A DNA stretch of 23,211 nt, taken from CAZTTG01 sp964615935 (GTDB lineage Bacteria; Planctomycetota; UBA1135; GCA-002686595). The notes under the pieces were generated by a model, which was given only the letters and a program-made list of their open reading frames with translations, was not told the origin of the DNA and did no database searches. Shown piece by piece: positions 6,483-14,678 of the stretch (within the stretch, counting starts at the first letter, position 1; each line of letters begins with the position of its first letter). The DNA is taken from NCBI GenBank assembly GCA_964615935.1, contig CAZTTG010000099.1, forward strand, positions 1 through 23,211, given 5' to 3'. The translations under genes and the position numbers were made by a program.

Positions 6483-7916
6483 GTGAGCCGGCCCAATGTG
6501 CTCTTCCTGGTCGTCGATGACCTTCGACCCGAGTTGGGCTGTTACGGGGTGGAGCACGTCCGCAGCCCGAACATCGACCGCCTGGCTCGGGGCGGGGTGG
6601 TCTTCGGGCGGGCCTACTGCCAGCAGGCGGTCTGCTCCCCCTCCCGTTCGAGCGTGATGACCGTCCTCAGACCGGAGAGCAGCGGCGTCACGGACCAGGC
6701 TACCCACTTCCGCGATGTGTTGCCCGACATCATCACCCTGCCGCAGCACTTCAAGGAGCACGGCTATCGCGCCGTCGGGCTGGGCAAGATCTTTCACTAC
6801 GCGGAGGAGCTCCAGGACCCGCCCTCCTGGTCCGAGCCCTGGCGACGCCCCTACGGCAAGAAATGGGTGCTGCCCGAGAACGCCGATCTCGTTGCCCGCA
6901 AGGAGGAGGGCACCCGCCACCTCGACTTGACGGGGTGGGCGGCCTCAGTCGTGGCGCTGGGCCCCCCCACGGAGTGCGCCGAGGTCGAGGACGAGGCCTA
7001 TCCGGATGGACAACTGACCCGGATGGCGATCGATGCGCTGCGCCGTCTCGATCGCGGCGAAGCGCCCTTCTTCCTGGCCGTCGGCTGGGTAAGGCCCCAC
7101 CTGCCCTTCTGTGCGCCCGCGCGCTACTGGGAGCTCTATGACCGCGAACGGCTCCCGCCGAGCCCTCGCCCCGAGCCGCCATCGAAGGCTCCGGCCCTCT
7201 GCTTCAAGGACTGGAAGGAGCTGCGCAACTACGAGGGGATGCCGCGGACCGGCCCCGTTTCCACATCGCAGGCGAAGGAGCTCCTGCATGGCTTTCTGGC
7301 CTGCACCAGCTACATCGACGCACAGGTCGGGCGGCTGCTGGACGAGCTCGACGAGCTCGAGCTGCGGGAGGACACGATCGTGGTCCTCTGGGGAGATCAC
7401 GGCTGGAAGCTGGGGGACTACGGGGCGTGGTGCAAGAGCACCAACTTCGAGGTCGATACGCGCGTTCCCCTGATCCTGAGCGCTCCGGGGGCGCGAGCCG
7501 CCGGTCGGCGGTCCGATGCGCTGGTGGAGCTCGTGGACGTCTACCCCACTCTGTGCGAGCTGGCTGGCTTGCCCCTGCCCGACCACCTCGAAGGAACCAG
7601 CCTCACGGCGCTGCTGGAAGAGCCCGACCGGCCCTGGAAGAGCGCGAGCTTCAGCCAGATCCTGCGGCGCGGCACCGTTGCGGGTCGGTCGGTGAGCATC
7701 ATGGGCCACACCATGCGCACGGAAGACCACCGCCTGACGATCTGGACGGGCGTCGACCAGCCCGACAAGGTCATCGCGCGCGAGCTGTACGACCACCGGA
7801 CGGATCCCATCGAGATGCACAACGTCGTCCGCTCCCCCGAGAACCGCGAGCTGGTTCGGGAGCTGCGCCGCCAGCTCGAGGCGGGATGGCGGCACGCCGG
7901 GCCGCCTGGACCCTGA
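6483..7916 (+). CDS. Sulfatase, iduronate-2-sulfatase-like (probably a lipoprotein)
   Basis: This type I sulfatase hydrolyses sulfate esters, most likely on sulfated sugars. Counting from GTG 6483 (477 residues), the metal-binding DD is at 12-13. The active-site C-S-P-S-R motif is at 51-55, where Cys51 should be converted to formylglycine. The late metal motif WGDHGWKLGDYGAWCKSTNFE lies near 302-322. The last motif and the RPDD/RPES-type helix are closest to iduronate-2-sulfatases (subfamily S1_7) and to planctomycete relatives that attack algal or animal glycans. The GTG has no Shine-Dalgarno, whereas the same frame upstream encodes a lipobox signal, so the mature enzyme is probably tethered to a membrane facing the periplasm or surface. 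It stands alone, without a neighbouring formylglycine-generating enzyme in this window. Substrate is inferred from family only. Confidence 0.9.
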   Translation: MSRPNVLFLVVDDLRPELGCYGVEHVRSPNIDRLARGGVVFGRAYCQQAVCSPSRSSVMTVLRPESSGVTDQATHFRDVLPDIITLPQHFKEHGYRAVGLGKIFHYAEELQDPPSWSEPWRRPYGKKWVLPENADLVARKEEGTRHLDLTGWAASVVALGPPTECAEVEDEAYPDGQLTRMAIDALRRLDRGEAPFFLAVGWVRPHLPFCAPARYWELYDRERLPPSPRPEPPSKAPALCFKDWKELRNYEGMPRTGPVSTSQAKELLHGFLACTSYIDAQVGRLLDELDELELREDTIVVLWGDHGWKLGDYGAWCKSTNFEVDTRVPLILSAPGARAAGRRSDALVELVDVYPTLCELAGLPLPDHLEGTSLTALLEEPDRPWKSASFSQILRRGTVAGRSVSIMGHTMRTEDHRLTIWTGVDQPDKVIARELYDHRTDPIEMHNVVRSPENRELVRELRRQLEAGWRHAGPPGP

Positions 7917-8095
7917 GGAGGCCGCCCGTCCCGGGGAGCCCCGTGGTGGCTCGGAATCCGCTCTCCGATCGGATTCCCAGATCCGCGGCCAACCCCAGCG
8001 GGGCGGGTGCGTTGTGGGTTGCGTGGGCCCCCTCGAGGCCCGACCCCGCCCCCGTTGACCGTCCGGCGCGCCTTCAACCGGCGCCCGCCAGGGCC

Positions 8096-8101
8096 TAGGA
8101 T
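8096..8101 (+). promoter_or_regulatory. -10-like box TAGGAT before the cyclase-fold gene
   Basis: TAGGAT (four to five consensus matches) ends 7 nt before the ATG at 8109, again placing the predicted transcript start at the start codon. The AGGA inside it could instead serve as a weak Shine-Dalgarno. The gap 7917-8095 otherwise shows nothing. Confidence 0.35.
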
Positions 8102-8108
8102 CCCGGCC

Positions 8109-9842
8109 ATGAAGCAGCTCAGAAAAGCCCTCCTGTGCGCCCTCCCCCTCCTCGCCGCCGGCCTCCCGGCCGCTGCCCAGGAGGGCTTCCAGGACCCCAT
8201 CGACGGGTCCATCCGCTGGCTGCGCTCGCAGCAGGACCCGGTCGCGGGCAGCTACGGGGGCGGCGTGGAGGGCACGGCCCTGACCCTGCGCGCCCTGGCC
8301 GCCTCCCCGAGGCGCTACCGGGTGGCCGACGGGCCCTTCGTGCGCCGGGCCGCCGACTACCTGCGCTCGCGCCAGGCCGAGGACGGTACCATCGCCGACG
8401 ACGGCTGCGGGGCGGACGAGGCCCTGGAGCAGACCCGCCTGGCGGTCCTGGCGCTGCTGGCGCTCGAGGACCCGGACCTGGCGGGCTGCGCCGCGCGGGG
8501 CCTCGCCCGGCTGGGCGAGGGCGGGGCCGCGGGGCTCGAGCCGGCCGCCGATCCCCTCACCCCCGAGGCGGCGCGGGCCCTGGGGCAGGGCCTGCTCGCG
8601 CGGCGCGACGAGCGCGGGGCCTGGCCGGGACCCGACGGGGCGGTCGTCGAGACCGCCCGGGCCGTCCGGGAGCTCTCGAGGGCCCACTCGGTCCTGGCCT
8701 CGCAGGGCGGGGGGCCGCCGCCCGGCACGCCCAGCGCCCTGCCGGTCTTCGAGCCGGCCGCGCGCGAGGCCGCTCTGAAGGCCATGGAGCGCGGGGCGAG
8801 CTTCCTCCTCGCGGTGGCCGAGGACGGGCGCTGGGGCATGCCCGGCTACGCCGATCCGGGGATCACCGCCATGGTGCTCTCGGCCCTGGCGGGGCTCCCG
8901 GAGCCGCGCTCGGAGGAGGTCGAGGAGGCCCTCGATCGCGGGCTGACCTGGCTGGTGAGCCTGCAGAAGGAGGACGGCTCCATCCACGACGGGAGGCTGG
9001 CCAACTACGTCACCTCCTCGGCGGTCCTGGCCCTGGTGCGCGCGGGCCGCGAGGAGCACCGGCCCGTCGTCCTGCGGGCGCGCGCCTTCCTCCAGGCGCT
9101 CCAGGCCGACGAGGGCGAGGGCTACAGCGAGGGCGACCGCTACTACGGCGGCATCGGCTACGGCGGGGACGAGCGCCCCGACCTCTCCAACCTGCAGATG
9201 GCGCTGGAGGCCGTGGCCGCGGCCGGGCTGGAGCAGGGCGACCCCACCTTCACCAAGGCCCTGCGCTTCCTGGAGCGCTGCCAGAACCGCTCCGAGTCCA
9301 ACGACGTACGCATCGCCGACGGCGAGGCGCTCATCCGCAGCGGCGACGACGGCGGCGCGGGCTACATGCCCGGCGACTCCAAGGCCGGCTTCGTGGAGCT
9401 CGCCGACGGCACGCGCATCCCGCGCTCCTACGGCTCGATGACCTACGCCCTGCTCAAGTGCTACGTCTTCGCCGGGCTGGAGCGAGACGATCCGCGCCTC
9501 CAGGAGGCCTGGAAGTGGTGCTGCGAGAACTACACCCTCGACGTCAACCCGGGCTTCGACCTCCTGGCCGATCCCAGCGCCGCCTACCAGGGGATCTTCT
9601 ACTACTTCCACAGCCTGTCCCGGGCCCTGGAGGCCTACGGCGAGGACACCGTGGTCGACGCGGCCGGGGACGAGCACGACTGGCGCGCCGAGCTGGCCGG
9701 GCGGCTGGTGGCCATGCAGAGCCGCACCGACGGCTCCTGGGTCAACCGCAACAGCCCCCGCTGGTGGGAGGGCAACCCGGTGCTGGCCACCGCCTACGCC
9801 CTGCTGAGCCTGGACGCGGCGCTGCCCGACGAGGGGCGGTAG
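8109..9842 (+). CDS. Secreted terpene-cyclase/prenyltransferase-fold repeat protein
   Basis: The protein has 577 residues. A Sec signal peptide (MKQLRKALLCALPLLAAG, cleavage near AAAQ, residues about 20-24) is followed by alpha/alpha-barrel repeats of the squalene cyclase/prenyltransferase type. Repeats show the D-G-[ST]/G-x-W pattern with alternating helices: SIRWLRSQQDP, AEDGTIADDG, EDGRWGMPGY, KEDGSIHDG, GGIGYGGDERPDLSNLQMAL and QSRTDGSWVNRN, resembling QW motifs. The protonating DxDD motif of hopene cyclases is not seen, and export to the periplasm argues against a hopanoid-synthesis role. Such proteins are abundant in planctomycetes with unknown function. A binding or cofactor-independent role is as likely as an enzymatic one. 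Its stop is 6 bases from the convergent regulator gene, with no separating terminator visible. Confidence 0.82.
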   Translation: MKQLRKALLCALPLLAAGLPAAAQEGFQDPIDGSIRWLRSQQDPVAGSYGGGVEGTALTLRALAASPRRYRVADGPFVRRAADYLRSRQAEDGTIADDGCGADEALEQTRLAVLALLALEDPDLAGCAARGLARLGEGGAAGLEPAADPLTPEAARALGQGLLARRDERGAWPGPDGAVVETARAVRELSRAHSVLASQGGGPPPGTPSALPVFEPAAREAALKAMERGASFLLAVAEDGRWGMPGYADPGITAMVLSALAGLPEPRSEEVEEALDRGLTWLVSLQKEDGSIHDGRLANYVTSSAVLALVRAGREEHRPVVLRARAFLQALQADEGEGYSEGDRYYGGIGYGGDERPDLSNLQMALEAVAAAGLEQGDPTFTKALRFLERCQNRSESNDVRIADGEALIRSGDDGGAGYMPGDSKAGFVELADGTRIPRSYGSMTYALLKCYVFAGLERDDPRLQEAWKWCCENYTLDVNPGFDLLADPSAAYQGIFYYFHSLSRALEAYGEDTVVDAAGDEHDWRAELAGRLVAMQSRTDGSWVNRNSPRWWEGNPVLATAYALLSLDAALPDEGR

Positions 9843-9848
9843 GGGCGT

Positions 9849-10478
9849 CTAGACGGACCCGATCCCCTGCTTCAGCGCGAAGGCGATCAGCTCCGCGCTG
9901 GTGCTCACGCCGATCCTCTCCATCATCTGATACTTGTGGAACTCCACGGTCCTCCGGGACAGGTGGAGCTCGGTTCCGATCTCCTTGGCGGACAGCCCCG
10001 AGACGAGCAGGCGCAGGACCTCGAGCTGGCGCGGGGTCAGGTCCGGGCCGGCCTTCCTGCCCGTCGCCAGCGCCTGCATGACGTCCTTGGCGATCCGCGA
10101 GGAGACGTGGATCCCGCCGTTGAGCGCCTCCTCGACGGCCTGCAGGACGTCCTTCATCCCGCCGTGCTTCAGCACGTAGCCCGCGGCGCCGGCGCGGATC
10201 GCCGCCGTCGCGAGGCCGACGTCCTCGTGCATCGTCAGGAGCACGACCTTCAGCTCGGGGGACGTCTCGTGGAGCTTGCGGACGCACTCGATCCCGTTCA
10301 GCTCGGGCATGGAGAGGTCCGTGACGACGAGGTCGGGCGAGTGCTCCTCGACGGCGTCGAGGAGGGCCTGGCCGTCCTCGACCATGGCGACGATCTCGAA
10401 CTCGGCGTCCAGCAGGCTCTTCAGCCCCTCGGCGAACAGCCGGTGGTCGTCGGCCAGGACGATTCTGGGGCGACTCAT
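9849..10478 (-). CDS. NarL/LuxR-type response regulator, unit 1
   Basis: This 209-residue two-component regulator has a receiver domain at 1-120: acidic pair D10-D11, phospho-acceptor D54 in VVTDLSMP, switch T82 and K104 in YVLKHGG. A LuxR helix-turn-helix follows at about 145-209: LTPRQLEVLRLLVSGLSAKEI and LSRRTVEFHKYQMMERI. Its ATG overlaps the kinase stop by one base (TGATG), so it is translated with the kinase and is its evident partner. It is about 90% identical to the regulators at 14763-15392 and 17408-18037 and of exactly the same length, which marks tandem duplication. It probably acts at the conserved control regions beside each copy. Confidence 0.95.
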   Translation of the reverse strand: MSRPRIVLADDHRLFAEGLKSLLDAEFEIVAMVEDGQALLDAVEEHSPDLVVTDLSMPELNGIECVRKLHETSPELKVVLLTMHEDVGLATAAIRAGAAGYVLKHGGMKDVLQAVEEALNGGIHVSSRIAKDVMQALATGRKAGPDLTPRQLEVLRLLVSGLSAKEIGTELHLSRRTVEFHKYQMMERIGVSTSAELIAFALKQGIGSV

Positions 10479-13387
10479 CAGGTTTCCCTCTTGCCGGGGG
10501 CGCACAGGCGCACGGTGGTTCCCTCTCCCGGACGCGAGGCGATCGAGAGCCGTCCTCCGACGGTTGCGGCTCGTTCCCGCATCGTGACCAGCCCGAGTCC
10601 GGCGTCCGTGCCGTTCTCCAGCTCGAAGCCGCTGCCGCTGTCCGCGACGGCGAGGACGAGCTGGTCCTCCTCCATCCTCAGGACGACGCCCACCGCGCCA
10701 GCGCGGGCGTGCTTCTCGATGTTGTGCAGGCTCTCCTGGAGGATCCGGAAGGCCGCCACGGCGACGTCCTCGGAGACCTCGTCGGAGACGACGTCCTCGT
10801 CGAGCTCGATCCCGATGCCGCTCCGGCGGGTGAAGGCGTCGCACTCCTGGCGCACCGCCTCGGTGAGCCCCAGGGTCCGCAGGCCCACCGGGTGCAGTCG
10901 GCGAGAGAGCTGCTGGACGTCCCCGGCCAGCTCCTGGGTCTTCTCGACGATCTCCCGGAGCTGCCCGTGGATCGGGGCGGAGCCCCGCTCCAGGCGGGCC
11001 TCGAGCACCTCGGCCTGGATCGCCAGGGCGGCGAGACGCTGGGTCACGTCGTCGTGCAGCTCGCACGAGATCCGCCGGCGCTCCATCTCCTGGCTCGCCA
11101 GGAGCTTCCGGGAGAGCCGGCGGAGCGCAACCTGGCTCCGGCTGAGCGAACGCTCCGCCCGTTCCCGCTGCTCGACCAGCAGGAGGAGCTCCGCCGTGCG
11201 CGCCCGGGAGCGGCGGAGCCGGAGCTCGGCGAGGCCGAGCGCCCCCAGCCCGAGGACGACGGCGATGCCGACGAGGAAGGCGGTCCTCTCGTGGAAGCGG
11301 GGCGCGATCTCGAAGCTCTCCGATACGACCTCCGTCCAGGGGCCGTACCCATTCCGCGCGCGCACCTGGAACTCGTAGTCGCCGGGGGGCAGGTAGCTGT
11401 AGTGGACCCGCCGATCCCCCTCGTTCTCGATCCACCCGGCCTCGTTGCCGATCAACCGGTACTGGATTCGCACGCGCTCGTGCGACGAGAAATCGAGCGC
11501 CGCGAAGCGCACGTCGAGCTCGCGGCTCTCGCCGACCTCGAGCGCCTCGATGAGCACCGTGGGGGACTCCTCGTCGAGCGGGAGGTCACCCGGGTCCGCG
11601 ACCGTCACTCCCACGATGGTCGGGAACCACATCCGCCCGTCGGCGGTGCGCCAGCCCGCCGGCTGGCTTCCTCCGTTCGCCTCGCGCGCCCCTTCCGCCC
11701 GGGTGAAGGAGGTGCAGGCGACCCGGTCGGCCTGCCCCGAGGCGACGCGATTCAGCTCCCGGCGATGGACGACGAAGGGACCGCTGTTCGAGTTGATCCA
11801 GAGCCGCTCGTCGTCGTCCTCGAGGATGCAGGAGAGGTAGTTGTCCGCGAGCCCGTTCTCGCGCGAGTAGCGCGTGATCGTCCCGTCCTCGATCCGGCAC
11901 AGGCCGCCACCATAGGTGCCGGCCCAGAGCACCCCCTCCGGATCCAGGTGCAGGGCGCGCACGGTGCCGGGCGGGAGCCCGTGCTCGGCAGTGAACCGCG
12001 TGACCGACTCGCCCTCGATCCGGGCGAGCCCCTCCTGGCCTCCGACCCACAGGGCGCCGGCGCTCGGATCCTCGAGCAGGCAGCGGACGCCGGCCAGCTC
12101 TCCGGGGAAGACCGGCTCGAAGCGGCCCCCGTCCCGACGGTAGAGGCCGCCCACGCTTCCGACCCAGAATGAGCCGTCGCGGCTCTCCAGCAGGGCGCGC
12201 ACGGGCCCGCAACTCCCCGGGTCCACCTCGTGCCGGATCAAGCCGCCCTGGTGAACGCGGGCCAGTCCGGAGGCCGTTCCCACCCACAGCACCCCCTCGC
12301 GATCGACGAGCGCGGACGGGAGGTTCTCGCCGAGCTTCCAGTCGACCACCTCCCCGTCCCGGATCTCGTACAGCGTGCCGCCGCAGAGGATGAAGACGGC
12401 TTCCTCCGGTTCCTCCGTGATCACCCAGCAGTCATCCGCCGGGAGCCCAAGGGCCACGAAGACGTCGTGAAGGGCGGCGTAGCGAAGGCAGTGGAGACCA
12501 TCTCCGAGGCTGCCCGCCCAGAGGTTCCCCCGAGCGTCGTTCAGGAAGGTGGTGAAGTCGCCCCGGGCGATCTCGGTGCCGGAGCGCGCGTCGGGCTCCC
12601 ATCGCACGAGGCGATCCCGGCAGCCGAACCACAGCGCGCTCCGCTCGTCCAGAGCCATCGAGCGAACCCGGCCGGGGGCGCCCTCGACTCGCTCGAAGGC
12701 GGTGTGAGTGGAATCCGTGGAGCGCCAAACTCCGGCCTGGCAACCGCCCCAGAGGATGCCGTCGCGAAGGACGAGAGCCTGCATGGGGTTCGGGGGGAGC
12801 CCCGCGTCCGGACCGAAGAGCGCCTCCTCGCCGTCCTCGTAGCGGAGCAGCTCTCCGTCCAGCGTGGACAGCCACAGCACTCCGTCCTCCACCGGGAGGA
12901 GGGCCCGGAACGCGCCCTCCCTCACCAGCTCCGCGCGATCGTCGTGGATCCGGCCCAGGCCCAGCGTGAACGTCCCCCAGATCCTCCCCCGCCCGTCCTG
13001 TGCGATCTGGCGCAGCTCCCCCGGGGAATCGCAGCGCGTGAACCGATCCTCGCGGTAGGCGAACAGGCCGACCTCCTGGACCCATACCCAGAGCGTCCCG
13101 TCGCGCGAGTGGAATACCCGGCTGAAGCGGTTCCCCGGCAGGTCCGACCGGCTCACCACGTCGAAGACCTCGAAGTGCCGCCCGTCGAAGCGCGCCAGGC
13201 CGCCGTAGGTCGCGATCCAGAGGTACCCGGCGACATCCTGGCTGATCCCCGACACGGAGTTCTGCGGCAAGCCCTCGGCGCTCGTCCAGGAGGAGCGTGA
13301 GATCGAGGGGGGGAGCTCGAGCTGGGCGGAGACCGGCGGAGCGAGGAGGGCGCCGAGAAAGAGCCCGGAGAGCAGCCGGGAGAACAT
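10478..13387 (-). CDS. Sensor histidine kinase with periplasmic propeller (Reg_prop, Y_Y_Y, HisKA_3)
   Basis: This 969-residue membrane kinase begins with a signal peptide (MFSRLLSGLFLGALLAP, cleaved near VSAQ). Residues about 35-610 hold some 13 two-component-regulator propeller repeats of the form D-x-x-G-x-L-W-x-G-T-x-x-G-L, enough for two seven-bladed propellers. A Y_Y_Y Ig-like domain follows (about 635-690, YRLIGNEAGW through YEFQVRARNGYGPW), then a membrane helix (about 698-720), a coiled linker, a HisKA_3 box ELHDDVTQRLA with phospho-His778, and an ATPase domain with N-box QESLHNIEKHA and DSGSGF at 916-921. In Bacteroidetes such propeller sensors commonly bind oligosaccharides. The partner is the coupled regulator downstream. 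ATG 13387 is chosen because the same ATG and upstream -10 are kept in both shortened copies; a GTG at 13390 is adjacent. Confidence 0.95.
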   Translation of the reverse strand: MFSRLLSGLFLGALLAPPVSAQLELPPSISRSSWTSAEGLPQNSVSGISQDVAGYLWIATYGGLARFDGRHFEVFDVVSRSDLPGNRFSRVFHSRDGTLWVWVQEVGLFAYREDRFTRCDSPGELRQIAQDGRGRIWGTFTLGLGRIHDDRAELVREGAFRALLPVEDGVLWLSTLDGELLRYEDGEEALFGPDAGLPPNPMQALVLRDGILWGGCQAGVWRSTDSTHTAFERVEGAPGRVRSMALDERSALWFGCRDRLVRWEPDARSGTEIARGDFTTFLNDARGNLWAGSLGDGLHCLRYAALHDVFVALGLPADDCWVITEEPEEAVFILCGGTLYEIRDGEVVDWKLGENLPSALVDREGVLWVGTASGLARVHQGGLIRHEVDPGSCGPVRALLESRDGSFWVGSVGGLYRRDGGRFEPVFPGELAGVRCLLEDPSAGALWVGGQEGLARIEGESVTRFTAEHGLPPGTVRALHLDPEGVLWAGTYGGGLCRIEDGTITRYSRENGLADNYLSCILEDDDERLWINSNSGPFVVHRRELNRVASGQADRVACTSFTRAEGAREANGGSQPAGWRTADGRMWFPTIVGVTVADPGDLPLDEESPTVLIEALEVGESRELDVRFAALDFSSHERVRIQYRLIGNEAGWIENEGDRRVHYSYLPPGDYEFQVRARNGYGPWTEVVSESFEIAPRFHERTAFLVGIAVVLGLGALGLAELRLRRSRARTAELLLLVEQRERAERSLSRSQVALRRLSRKLLASQEMERRRISCELHDDVTQRLAALAIQAEVLEARLERGSAPIHGQLREIVEKTQELAGDVQQLSRRLHPVGLRTLGLTEAVRQECDAFTRRSGIGIELDEDVVSDEVSEDVAVAAFRILQESLHNIEKHARAGAVGVVLRMEEDQLVLAVADSGSGFELENGTDAGLGLVTMRERAATVGGRLSIASRPGEGTTVRLCAPGKRET

Positions 13388-13393
13388 CACGCC

Positions 13394-13402
13394 AGTCTAC
13401 CA
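13394..13402 (-). promoter_or_regulatory. Extended -10 (TGGTAGACT), leaderless kinase start
   Basis: On the minus strand TGG-TAGACT is followed by six bases (GGCGTG) and the kinase ATG. The same layout, TGN-TAGAYT, six bases ending GTG, then ATG, recurs at 15443-15451 and 18142-18150 in front of the kinase remnants. This supports a functional promoter whose transcript starts at the ATG. Confidence 0.6.
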
Positions 13403-13405
13403 CGC

Positions 13406-13485
13406 GGGTCTCACGCCCTCCGTACGAGGGTCTCCGAGGCCGAGAACTCGCAAGATTACCAGTCGAATTCCGGGAGTTTCCCGGG
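13406..13485. promoter_or_regulatory. Divergent control region, unit 1
   Basis: Two elements are shared with units 2 and 3. GGGT-CTCAC-GCCC (13406-13418) is a short inverted repeat just behind the minus-strand -10. TTCCGGG-AGTT-TCCCGGG (13468-13485) is a pair of near-palindromes one helical turn (11 bp) apart, preceded by the conserved CAGTCGAATT. They lie between the kinase and the secreted kelch gene and are plausible binding sites for the LuxR-type regulator. Confidence 0.5.
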
Positions 13486-13551
13486 CTACCGCAGACCCGG
13501 CCGATGGGGCACCCTGGAATCGTCCTGGCCTGGTCGGCCGGACTCGCTCTC

Positions 13552-13671
13552 ATGCGATCCACTCCAGCATCATCGGCGCCCGCCGCTCCGAGATCTCGGA
13601 CAGCCCGGATCGAATCCCGAGCACGGAACCGACCTCCACACCGTTCCACCGACAGGAGACAGCTCCCATGA
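13552..13671 (+). CDS. Possible 39-codon leader ORF of unit 1
   Basis: An ATG following GGACTCGCTCT resembles the start context of the unit 3 secreted gene (GACTCGCATCA, then ATG) and of the short ORF in unit 2. It opens an arginine/proline-rich 39-codon frame whose TGA overlaps the ATG of the kelch gene (ATGA). It may be a translated, coupling leader or a relic of an older gene start. The product itself looks like no known protein, and the frame may be open by chance. Confidence 0.3.
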   Translation: MRSTPASSAPAAPRSRTARIESRARNRPPHRSTDRRQLP

Positions 13672-14657
13672 ATCGCAATCTCCCCCTGCGCGCGAGCCTC
13701 CTCTTGCTCGCCGCCTTCTCCTTCTCCGCCGGATCGGCGGCGATGGCGGCTCCGTCCGGGACCTGGACCGAGCTCTTCCCCGTCAACAGTCCGCCGCTCA
13801 CCGCGGGGCACACGGTGGTCGCTGACGGCGTCGCCGCGTACAGCTTCGGCGGCAAGGAGGGCGGTGCCGCGCTGCAGAACCACCTCTGGAAGTTCGACGG
13901 CGTCGATTGGACCGACATCACCCCGGCGACCACCCTTCCCCCGACGCGCAAGGTGCACAGCCTGGTCTGGGACAGCGGGCGCAACCGCCTGGTGCTCTTC
14001 GGCGGCACCGGGGGAGGGTCCAGCGCCACCCTGCGTGGACACTGGGAGTTCGACGGAATGGACTGGATCGACCTGGGCACCAGCGGGACTCCGATTGATC
14101 GGTGCGCCACGGCGATGACCTACGTCAGCGGCATGGGCAAGAGCATCCTCTTCGGCGGATACCGGACCTCCCAGATGAACGACACCTGGGAGTACGTGGG
14201 CGCCGGCACCCCGCCGGTCTTCTACTGCGGATACACCGACCCCAGCACGGCCACGAGCTGCGGCTTCATGTCCTGCCCGAGCTCGAGCGGCTGCCAGGCC
14301 ACCATCGCGACCTCGATTCCCGGCGGCGGACCGGTCTCGGGGGCCAATGACTACGACGTGAGCTTCAACGGGGCCGAGGTGGGCAAGCCGGCCATCATCT
14401 TCTTCGGCCTGAGCGGCACCATGGCGGTCCCCTTCTCGTCCGGCACGCTGTGCGTCCAGACGCCCATCAAGCGGACTCCGCCGGGCAGCACCGGCGGGAG
14501 CGGGGCCTGCACAGGATCGCACAGCCTGAGAATCAACGATCCCGCCTCCTCCATCAGCCAGACCGCCGGCACGATGGTCCACTACCAGGGTTGGCTCCGG
14601 GATCCTGCAGGGGTGGGAACCGACCTCAGCGACGCGGTCGAGCTGCTCTTCCAGTAG
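13668..14657 (+). CDS. Secreted short-kelch protein with shared C-terminal domain, unit 1
   Basis: This 329-residue exported protein has a signal peptide at 1-27 (RASLLLLAAFSFSAGSAAMA). Residues about 30-178 hold three kelch-type motifs (YSFGGKEGG with LWKFDG, LVLFGGTGGG with HWEFDG, SILFGGYRT with TWEYVG). That is too few to close a propeller alone, so it may oligomerise or be a shortened head. Residues 182-329 are the cysteine-rich C-terminal domain shared by all three units (start FYCGYTD, motifs SGANDYDV, PFSSGTLCV, SDAVELLFQ; six cysteines). The encoding DNA matches that of unit 2 base for base. AGGAG (13654-13658) supports the start. It is divergent from the propeller kinase and probably under the regulator's control. 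The role is likely surface binding, inferred from kelch and lectin heads on one common tail. Confidence 0.85.
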   Translation: MNRNLPLRASLLLLAAFSFSAGSAAMAAPSGTWTELFPVNSPPLTAGHTVVADGVAAYSFGGKEGGAALQNHLWKFDGVDWTDITPATTLPPTRKVHSLVWDSGRNRLVLFGGTGGGSSATLRGHWEFDGMDWIDLGTSGTPIDRCATAMTYVSGMGKSILFGGYRTSQMNDTWEYVGAGTPPVFYCGYTDPSTATSCGFMSCPSSSGCQATIATSIPGGGPVSGANDYDVSFNGAEVGKPAIIFFGLSGTMAVPFSSGTLCVQTPIKRTPPGSTGGSGACTGSHSLRINDPASSISQTAGTMVHYQGWLRDPAGVGTDLSDAVELLFQ

Positions 14658-14662
14658 GAGGC
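14209..14662 (+). repeat. 454-bp perfect direct repeat, copy 1
   Basis: As read base by base it is identical to 16796-17249. It starts at the junction between the kelch head and the C-terminal domain and ends 5 bases after the stop codon. Flanking bases differ on both sides (A versus C at the left, T versus A at the right), although the next 30 bases downstream are again nearly the same. Confidence 0.9.
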
Positions 14663-14678
14663 TCGGCGCGCGGAGCGA

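Noticed and set aside
6945..9677. 910-codon minus-strand frame opposite the sulfatase and cyclase-fold genes
   Set aside because: Both plus-strand genes have clear family motifs; the antisense frame is compositionally biased with no domains.
13468..13485. Sigma-54 promoter
   Set aside because: The conserved element lacks the GG/GC -24/-12 pair at the required spacing, and no sigma-54 activator is encoded here.
12432..14582. 716-codon minus-strand frame crossing the kinase start and the kelch gene
   Set aside because: It runs antisense to the kelch gene, crosses the conserved control region and then overlaps the kinase out of frame; it resembles no protein. Its likeness to the frame 15781-17169 only reflects the 454-bp DNA repeat.
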